Below, in pieces: positions 37,787-43,303 of a stretch of 43,303 nt of DNA. Position 1 is the stretch's first letter; each line of letters starts with the position of its first letter. The stretch is taken from NCBI GenBank assembly GCA_964474295.1, contig CAYYRN010000012.1, positions 1 to 43,303 on the forward strand, read 5' to 3'. The notes beneath the pieces were generated by a model. That model did not search any database. It was not told the origin of the DNA and saw only the letters and a program-made list of their open reading frames with translations. Made by a program: the position numbers and the translations under genes. Source of the DNA: SIG575 sp964474295 (GTDB lineage Bacteria > Bacillota > Clostridia > Oscillospirales > Acutalibacteraceae).

Positions 37787-40357
37787 ATGATTCTTTTAGC
37801 CATTGACGGCAACAGTTTGCTTAACCGTGCTTTTTACGGTATTAAGCTTTTGAGCAACAAAAAAGGTCAGTTTACAAATGCGATTTTCGGTTTTACGAAA
37901 ATGCTGATAAACCTGCGTGACGAAACAAATCCCGATGCCGTTGTTGTTGCATTTGACAGAAAAGCCCCCACATTCAGGCACGAAATATATCCGCAGTATA
38001 AAGCAGGCAGAAAGCCGATGCCGCAGGAGCTTTTTTCTCAAATGCCCATTGTCAAAGAGCTTATAACCCTTTTGGGATATAAAACCCTTGAGCTTGACGG
38101 TTGGGAAGCCGATGACATCCTCGGCACACTCGCAGGCAGTGCGGGTGAAAACGATTTTTGCTTTATCGCAACCGGTGACCGTGACAGCTTGCAACTAATA
38201 GACAACAACGTAACCGTGCTTCTCGCAACAACAAAAATGGGTAATGTTCACTATGACTCTACGGCACTCAAAGAAGAATACGGTGTATCACCCGCACAAA
38301 TGATTGAAATTAAAGCGTTGCAGGGCGACACCTCCGACAACATCCCCGGTGTTGCCGGCATAGGCCCCAAAACAGCAGGCGACCTGATAAAACAATACGA
38401 AACCTTGGACGGAGTTTACGAGGCTTTGCCCGAAATGAAAATAACTCCGAAAATGCGTGAAAAGCTCGAAAACGGCAAGGAAAGTGCTTACCTCAGCAGA
38501 ACGCTCGGAACAATCAGACGTGATGCTCCAATTTCAAAAAACTATTCCGACTATCTTCCCTCTGAATGTAAAAAAAGCGAAGCTGCGGCACTTTTGAATA
38601 ACCTTGAAATTTTTTCGTTAAACGAAAAGCTCGGTTTGAACGATGTTCAGACATCCCCCATTCAGGATGATACACCAATTACGGAAATAAAAGCAAAAGA
38701 AAGCACAATTGAAGAAATAAAATCATTAATAGATAAAAATGATGACATTTATTTTATTGCGGACTTTTCCGACAGAAGCATCTCGGAAGTTTGTTTCTGC
38801 TTTGAGAACACGGTTTATCGCCTTTCGTCTTTTCAGCTTGGTTTTGATGATTTTTTTCTTGATTTTCTCGGCAATGAAAAAAAGAAAAAATTCACAACCG
38901 ACACAAAGCTTCTTCATTCTTATTCCCTGGCAAACGGCTCAGGCTTTTTAAACATAGGCTTTGACGTTTCTCTCGGCGGATATATCTTAAATCCCTCGTC
39001 AAACGATTATTCGGTTTCACGTTTGGCAAAAGAGTATTCAGTTCAGGTAAAATCGGAAAATGAGGATGAACTTATTCTTTCGGCAGGTGTGCTTAAAAAC
39101 CTTACGGAAAAAATGCTTGCGGAAATTGAGGCAAACGGTCAGTCGCATTTGATGTTTGACATTGAAATTCCTCTGAGTGAGGTTCTCGCCTCAATGGAGC
39201 TTGAAGGGTTTAAGGTTGACAAAGAAGGCATAATCAATTTCGGTCACCGCCTTGAACAGGATATCGCAGCTTTACAGGAAAGCATTTACGAAGATGTGGG
39301 ATACGAATTTAACATCAACTCTCCAAAACAGCTTGCAACGGCACTTTTTGAAGATTTGGGATTGCCCGCAAAGAAAAAAACAAAAAGCGGTTATTCCACA
39401 AATGCGGATGTGCTTGAGAGCTTGCAATATGCTCATCCCGTTGTAAAAAAAGTTCTCGATTACAGAACTTTCGCAAAGCTGAAATCAACCTACTGCGACG
39501 GTCTTGTCAAGGTCATAGCAGATGACGGAAGAATCCATTCAACTCTTAACCAAACGGAAACGAGAACCGGCAGAATATCCTCGGCTGAACCGAACCTGCA
39601 AAACATTCCCGTGCGTTCGGCATTGGGAAAAGAAATGCGTAAATTCTTCTCTGCGGACAGCGGAAAGGTTCTTGTGGATGCCGACTATTCCCAAATAGAA
39701 CTTCGTGTTCTTGCCGACATTGCAAATGACAAAACAATGATAGATTCCTTCAATTCCGAAAGAGATATTCACACCGAAACGGCATCGCAGGTTTTCAATA
39801 TGCCCGAAAATATGGTAACACCGTTGATGAGAAGCCGTGCAAAAGCCGTAAATTTCGGCATTGTTTACGGAATCGGCGCTTTTTCGCTGGCAAAGGATAT
39901 CGGCGTTACAAGGAAGGAAGCCGACAGCTATATAAAGGGTTATCTTGAGCATTTCAGCGGTGTTGACAGATATATGAAGGACGTTATAAACGATGCCAAG
40001 GAAAAGGGATATGCCGAAACACTTTTTTTAAGAAGACGCTATTTGCCGGAGCTTTCAGCTTCAAACGCCATAACCCGCGGATTCGGTGAGAGGGTTGCAA
40101 GAAATATGCCCATTCAGGGAACGGCGGCTGACATTATAAAAATTGCGATGATAAGGGTTTATAACCGCCTTAAGAACGAAAACCTCAATGCAAAGCTTAT
40201 TCTTCAAGTACACGATGAGCTTATTGTTGAGGCGGACGAAAGTGAAAAAGAAAAGGTCGAAGCGATTCTTTCGGAGGAAATGGAAAACGCCTGCAAGATG
40301 AAAGTCAAACTTAAAGCCGATGTTCAAAGCGGAAAGACGTGGTATGATTGCAAATGA
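37787..40357 (+). CDS. polA: DNA polymerase I
   Basis: 856 residues: 5'-3' exonuclease (1-290, with LLAIDGNSLLNRAFYG and DGWEADD), 3'-5' exonuclease-like domain (about 300-470) and polymerase (about 480-856). Motif A VDADYSQIELRVLA, motif B RSRAKAVNFGIVYG and motif C QVHDELIVE are intact. The exonuclease domain opens with YFIADFSDRS where proofreading enzymes have a D-x-E metal site, so proofreading is probably lost, as in Taq and Bst. It fills gaps and removes RNA primers. ATG 37787 has GGGAGG upstream. Its stop overlaps the start of the phosphatase-acetyltransferase fusion (ATGA). Confidence 0.97.
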   Translation: MILLAIDGNSLLNRAFYGIKLLSNKKGQFTNAIFGFTKMLINLRDETNPDAVVVAFDRKAPTFRHEIYPQYKAGRKPMPQELFSQMPIVKELITLLGYKTLELDGWEADDILGTLAGSAGENDFCFIATGDRDSLQLIDNNVTVLLATTKMGNVHYDSTALKEEYGVSPAQMIEIKALQGDTSDNIPGVAGIGPKTAGDLIKQYETLDGVYEALPEMKITPKMREKLENGKESAYLSRTLGTIRRDAPISKNYSDYLPSECKKSEAAALLNNLEIFSLNEKLGLNDVQTSPIQDDTPITEIKAKESTIEEIKSLIDKNDDIYFIADFSDRSISEVCFCFENTVYRLSSFQLGFDDFFLDFLGNEKKKKFTTDTKLLHSYSLANGSGFLNIGFDVSLGGYILNPSSNDYSVSRLAKEYSVQVKSENEDELILSAGVLKNLTEKMLAEIEANGQSHLMFDIEIPLSEVLASMELEGFKVDKEGIINFGHRLEQDIAALQESIYEDVGYEFNINSPKQLATALFEDLGLPAKKKTKSGYSTNADVLESLQYAHPVVKKVLDYRTFAKLKSTYCDGLVKVIADDGRIHSTLNQTETRTGRISSAEPNLQNIPVRSALGKEMRKFFSADSGKVLVDADYSQIELRVLADIANDKTMIDSFNSERDIHTETASQVFNMPENMVTPLMRSRAKAVNFGIVYGIGAFSLAKDIGVTRKEADSYIKGYLEHFSGVDRYMKDVINDAKEKGYAETLFLRRRYLPELSASNAITRGFGERVARNMPIQGTAADIIKIAMIRVYNRLKNENLNAKLILQVHDELIVEADESEKEKVEAILSEEMENACKMKVKLKADVQSGKTWYDCK

Positions 40358-41211
40358 CAGTTACTTTTATTTGTACGGGAAACACCTGCCGAAGTCCTTT
40401 GGCAGAGGGGTTATTTAAAAAAATAAACAATTCCTGCGAGGTTTACAGTGCAGGGCTTGCCTGTCCGTTCGGTGAAAAGGTGAGCGAAAATTCGGTTATT
40501 GCCGCAAGGGATTACGGTGTTGATATTTCTTCACACACCTCACAGCCGCTTACAAAGGAGCTTTTATATAAAACCGATTTGTTCGTTTGTTTGAGCGAAA
40601 GCCATGCAATGCAGCTTATCCCCGTTGTCGGCAAAAGCCGTGTTTACGTCCTCGGCAACGGAATAGCCGACCCGTTCGGCGGAAGCCTTGAAATTTACAA
40701 AAACTGTGCAAAAGAAATATTTTTCGGTGTAAAAAAGCTTAACGAAGATTTAAAGAAAATTCCGATAACAAGCTTTATGAAAAAAGAGGATGTATCAGCG
40801 GTTGCCGACATTGAAAAAGAGTGTTTTTCCGCCCCTTGGAGTGAAAAATCGCTTTTTGAAGAAATCGAAAATCCCAATTCCCGTTTTCTTGCGGCAAGCA
40901 TAGGCGATGAAATTGTCGGATACATCGGAACAATTTGTGTTGCCGGTGAATGTTCGATTACAAACATTGCCGTAAAGGAAAAGTACAGGCACCGTGGCAT
41001 TGCCTCATCTCTTTTGCAAAGAGCCGTTTTCAACTCTCTTTTGTGCGGTGATGAATTTATCACACTGGAAGTCAGAAAAAGCAATTCAAATGCAATAAAG
41101 CTTTATGAAAAATTCGGCTTTGAAAAAGTCGGAGAAAGAAAGAACTTTTACCGTCTTCCTCAAGAAGACGCATACATATTCAACAAATATTTGAAAGGAC
41201 TGAAAAAATGA
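40354..41211 (+). CDS. Fusion: YwlE-like protein-arginine phosphatase + RimI-type acetyltransferase
   Basis: 285 residues in one unbroken frame. Residues 1-137 are a low-molecular-weight phosphatase: TFICTGNTCRSPLAEG with Cys7 and Arg13, SAGL, and acid Asp106 in IADPFGGSLEIY. Thr11 in the P-loop and the DPFGGSxxIY ending match Bacillus YwlE, the protein-arginine phosphatase, rather than tyrosine phosphatases with Ile there. Residues 140-280 are a GNAT domain like RimI: MKKEDVSAVADIE, SITNIAVKEKYRHRGIASSLL (acetyl-CoA loop) and LEVRKSNSNAIKLYEKFGF. RimI acetylates the N-terminus of S18. The gene overlaps polA before it and tsaD after it, each by ATGA. RimI next to tsaD is a common bacterial arrangement; the phosphatase fusion is not one I know. 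Confidence 0.9.
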   Translation: MTVTFICTGNTCRSPLAEGLFKKINNSCEVYSAGLACPFGEKVSENSVIAARDYGVDISSHTSQPLTKELLYKTDLFVCLSESHAMQLIPVVGKSRVYVLGNGIADPFGGSLEIYKNCAKEIFFGVKKLNEDLKKIPITSFMKKEDVSAVADIEKECFSAPWSEKSLFEEIENPNSRFLAASIGDEIVGYIGTICVAGECSITNIAVKEKYRHRGIASSLLQRAVFNSLLCGDEFITLEVRKSNSNAIKLYEKFGFEKVGERKNFYRLPQEDAYIFNKYLKGLKK

Positions 41212-42224
41212 AAATTCTCGCAATAGAATCTTCCTGTGACGAAACTGCGGCAGCGGTTGTTGAAGACGGCAGACGTGTGCTGTCAAACATTGTGGCTTCA
41301 CAGGTTAAAGAACATATCGTTTTCGGCGGTGTTGTGCCTGAAATTGCCTCCCGTATGCACGCAGAAGCAATTTCCGCCGTGGTTGAAAATGCACTCAAAA
41401 GTGCAGAATGTACAATAAAAGATATTGATGCCATCGCAGTAACGTATGCCCCCGGACTTATCGGTGCATTGCTTGTGGGTGTGAATTTCGCAAAGGGACT
41501 GTCGCTTTCTTCGGGATTGCCGCTCGTTCCCGTTCATCATCTGCGTTCGCATATTGCGGCAAACTACATCACTTTCCCCGAGCTTGAACCTCCCTTTTTC
41601 TGCCTTGTGGTTTCGGGCGGTCACACGCATATGATAAACGTTAAAAGCTATACCGATTTTGAAATTGTCGGAAGAACCCGTGACGATGCTGCCGGTGAAG
41701 CTCTCGACAAGGCTGCAAGAACTATGGGACTTGACTATCCCGGCGGTTTAAATCTCGACAAAATTTCCGTCGGCGGCAACCGAAACGCTTATAAGTTCCC
41801 GCACCCCAAGGTTGATTCAAGTGAGCTTGATTTCAGCTTTTCGGGACTTAAAACCTCCGTTATAAACCTTATACACAACGCAAAGCAAAAGGATGATGAG
41901 CTTCCCCTGCCCGATTTGGGAGCAAGCTTTTTAAGTGCCGTTGTAACATATTTGACGAAGAACACCGAAAAAGCGGTAAAAATGCTCGGACACAAAAAGG
42001 TTGTGCTTGCGGGAGGCGTAAGTGCAAACTCTATGCTTCGCAGCGATATGACAGAATTGTGCAAGAAAAACGGCTGGCAGCTTTACTGTCCCGAAATCAA
42101 ATATTGCGGTGACAACGCCGCAATGGTCGGTTCTCAAGGCTTCTATGAAGCACAAAAAAATAACTTTGCGGGGCTTGACCTTAACGCATACGCTACCATG
42201 CCGATTGACGATTGTTCATATTGA
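41208..42224 (+). CDS. tsaD: tRNA N6-threonylcarbamoyltransferase subunit TsaD
   Basis: Transfers the threonylcarbamoyl group to A37 of tRNAs that read ANN codons, with TsaB and TsaE. 338 residues, the usual length. ASHKA/Kae1 landmarks: LAIESSCDETAAAV, VPEIASRMHAEAI, APGLIGALLVG, PVHHLRSHIAAN (His-x3-His iron/zinc ligands), VVSGGHTHM, AAGEALDKAARTMGL and GGVSANSMLR, then GDNAAMVG near the end. ATG 41208 overlaps the previous stop (ATGA). TsaB and TsaE are not in the window, although RimI, often encoded between tsaB and tsaD, is fused just upstream. Confidence 0.97.
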   Translation: MKILAIESSCDETAAAVVEDGRRVLSNIVASQVKEHIVFGGVVPEIASRMHAEAISAVVENALKSAECTIKDIDAIAVTYAPGLIGALLVGVNFAKGLSLSSGLPLVPVHHLRSHIAANYITFPELEPPFFCLVVSGGHTHMINVKSYTDFEIVGRTRDDAAGEALDKAARTMGLDYPGGLNLDKISVGGNRNAYKFPHPKVDSSELDFSFSGLKTSVINLIHNAKQKDDELPLPDLGASFLSAVVTYLTKNTEKAVKMLGHKKVVLAGGVSANSMLRSDMTELCKKNGWQLYCPEIKYCGDNAAMVGSQGFYEAQKNNFAGLDLNAYATMPIDDCSY

Positions 42225-42268
42225 CAGAAAAAAAGGTAAAATTTGACATTTATTTAACAATTTAGTAA

Positions 42269-42297
42269 TTGAAAATTTTTAAAGTTTTAGGTATACT
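42269..42297 (+). promoter_or_regulatory. pckA promoter
   Basis: TTGAAA (42269-42274), 17-base spacer, TATACT (42292-42297). The leader of about 75 bases includes a 6-bp hairpin GCTTAT/ATAAGC just before the ribosome site GAAAGGAG. Confidence 0.65.
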
Positions 42298-42381
42298 ATA
42301 AAAGTACACTGGAGTAGTTTTTAAACAGTACAAAATAATTTTTTAGCTTATGTTTTAATATAAGCGAAAGGAGTAGACATA

Positions 42382-43303
42382 ATGGCACCACTTACTAACA
42401 ACAAGAGCATCCTCTCTTGGATTGATGAGAAGATAGAGCTTGTCAATCCCGACAAGGTTGTTTGGATTGACGGTTCGGAAGAACAAATCGAGGCACTTCG
42501 TGCGGAAGCTTGTTCAACCGGAGAAATGATTAAGCTTAATCAGGAAAAGCTTCCCGACTGTTACCTTCACCGCACGGCTGTAAATGACGTAGCCCGTGTT
42601 GAGGGACGCACTTTCATCTGCGCTCCTACCAAGGAAGAAGCAGGCCCGACAAACAACTGGATGGAACCCTCGGAAGCTTACAAAATGCTTTATGATATTG
42701 CACGTGACAGCTACAAGGGCAGAACTATGTATGTTATCCCCTACTCGATGGGCCCCATCGGCTCGGAATTTTCAAAAGTAGGTATTGAGCTTACGGATTC
42801 TATTTACGTTGTTCTTAATATGGCTATTATGACCCGTGTGGGCAAGGCTGTTCTTGACACATACGGTGACGATGGTGATGACTGGGTAAGAGGTCTTCAC
42901 TGCCGCTGCGACATTGACGAGGAAAAGAGATACATCTGCCAGTTCCCGCAGGACAACACGATTATTTCCGTTAACTCCGGTTACGGCGGAAACGTTCTTC
43001 TCGGTAAAAAGTGCTTTGCACTCAGAATTGCTTCATACCTCGGCAAAAACGAAGGCTGGATGGCAGAGCATATGCTCATCCTCGGCATTGAAAATCCCAA
43101 GGGTGAAGTTAAGTATGTTTGTGCGGCTTTCCCCTCTGCTTGCGGTAAAACAAACCTTGCTATGATGATTCCCCCCGAAAAATATCTTAAAAAGGGCTAC
43201 AAGGTTTGGTGCGTAGGTGACGATATTTCGTGGATTCGCAAGGGCGAAGACGGAAGACTTTACGCTATAAACCCCGAAAACGGTTTCTTCGGCGTTGCTC
43301 CCG
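42382..43303 (+). CDS. pckA: Phosphoenolpyruvate carboxykinase, GTP type (partial, 3' end beyond window)
   Basis: Interconverts oxaloacetate and phosphoenolpyruvate with GTP/GDP. In anaerobes it often runs toward oxaloacetate in succinate formation. The first 307 residues are present. NNWMEPSEAY, YVIPYSMGPIGSEFSKVGIELTDS and NSGYGGNVLLGKKC are typical of the GTP-dependent family. The kinase-1 loop FPSACGKTNLAMM carries the family's reactive Cys and P-loop Lys. GDDISWIR is the kinase-2 metal site. The family has about 600 residues, so half is outside. ATG 42382 follows AAAGGAGT. Own promoter; no terminator separates it from tsaD. Confidence 0.96.
   Translation, partial: MAPLTNNKSILSWIDEKIELVNPDKVVWIDGSEEQIEALRAEACSTGEMIKLNQEKLPDCYLHRTAVNDVARVEGRTFICAPTKEEAGPTNNWMEPSEAYKMLYDIARDSYKGRTMYVIPYSMGPIGSEFSKVGIELTDSIYVVLNMAIMTRVGKAVLDTYGDDGDDWVRGLHCRCDIDEEKRYICQFPQDNTIISVNSGYGGNVLLGKKCFALRIASYLGKNEGWMAEHMLILGIENPKGEVKYVCAAFPSACGKTNLAMMIPPEKYLKKGYKVWCVGDDISWIRKGEDGRLYAINPENGFFGVAP

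Overview
The window looks like a draft chromosome fragment of a low-to-mid GC, Gram-positive anaerobic clostridium, most like the Oscillospiraceae/Ruminococcaceae. The reasons are the str-operon proteins, AGGAGG-type ribosome sites, many consensus TTGACA-17-TATAAT promoters, a PdaB-like deacetylase typical of spore formers, a class C sortase/pilin operon, a DUF6514-like gene, and plant-polysaccharide glycosidases (GH3, GH51, GH36, GH2). Two runs of exactly 100 N (22656-22755 and 24301-24400) are scaffold gaps, so this is probably a metagenome-assembled or draft genome.

Layout. 1-4449 (minus): str operon rpsL-rpsG-fusA-tuf, with tuf cut by the window edge. 4645-6008: secreted metallophosphoesterase with its own promoter and terminator. 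6142-10135: GH51 arabinofuranosidase followed by a GH3 enzyme with reversed domain order. 10153-12827: thioredoxin-reductase-like gene and a secreted ceramidase-like protein. 12892-13266: DUF6514-like gene behind twin palindromes. 13336-16212: metY-cysK-rrf2 sulfur operon with two operator-like repeats on its promoter. 16227-21590: one long operon, coiled-coil protein, class C sortase, LPQTG surface protein, second sortase, GH2 glycosidase and YfcE-type phosphodiesterase. 21573-22355: PdaB-like deacetylase. 22464-22621 (plus): tRNA-Gln(CTG) with clear promoter and terminator. 22765-25859 (minus): HMG-CoA-lyase-like aldolase, then rsmE and an RsmF-type methyltransferase broken by the second gap.

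From 25920 most genes are on the plus strand: GH36 alpha-galactosidase; a MarR regulator with a heterodimeric ABC exporter; mntP. Then comes an AT-rich island (about 33107-36720) holding a large secreted subtilisin-like protease (minus) and a divergent XRE regulator (plus), with palindromes inside the protease promoter. After a short RluA-type operon (minus) comes polA, then a fused YwlE-like arginine phosphatase/RimI acetyltransferase, then tsaD, coupled by ATGA overlaps. The window ends inside GTP-type pckA.

The genes suggest a plant-fibre or oligosaccharide user (arabinose and galactose side chains) that displays a sortase-anchored fibre or surface protein, controls sulfur assimilation through an Rrf2 regulator, and keeps translation and tRNA/rRNA modification genes dispersed among these loci. 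No phage, transposon, CRISPR array or obvious defence system was found. The less ordinary items are the phosphatase-acetyltransferase fusion, the protease/XRE island, the twin-palindrome DUF6514 promoter, and the sortase operon that runs into a cytosolic glycosidase.
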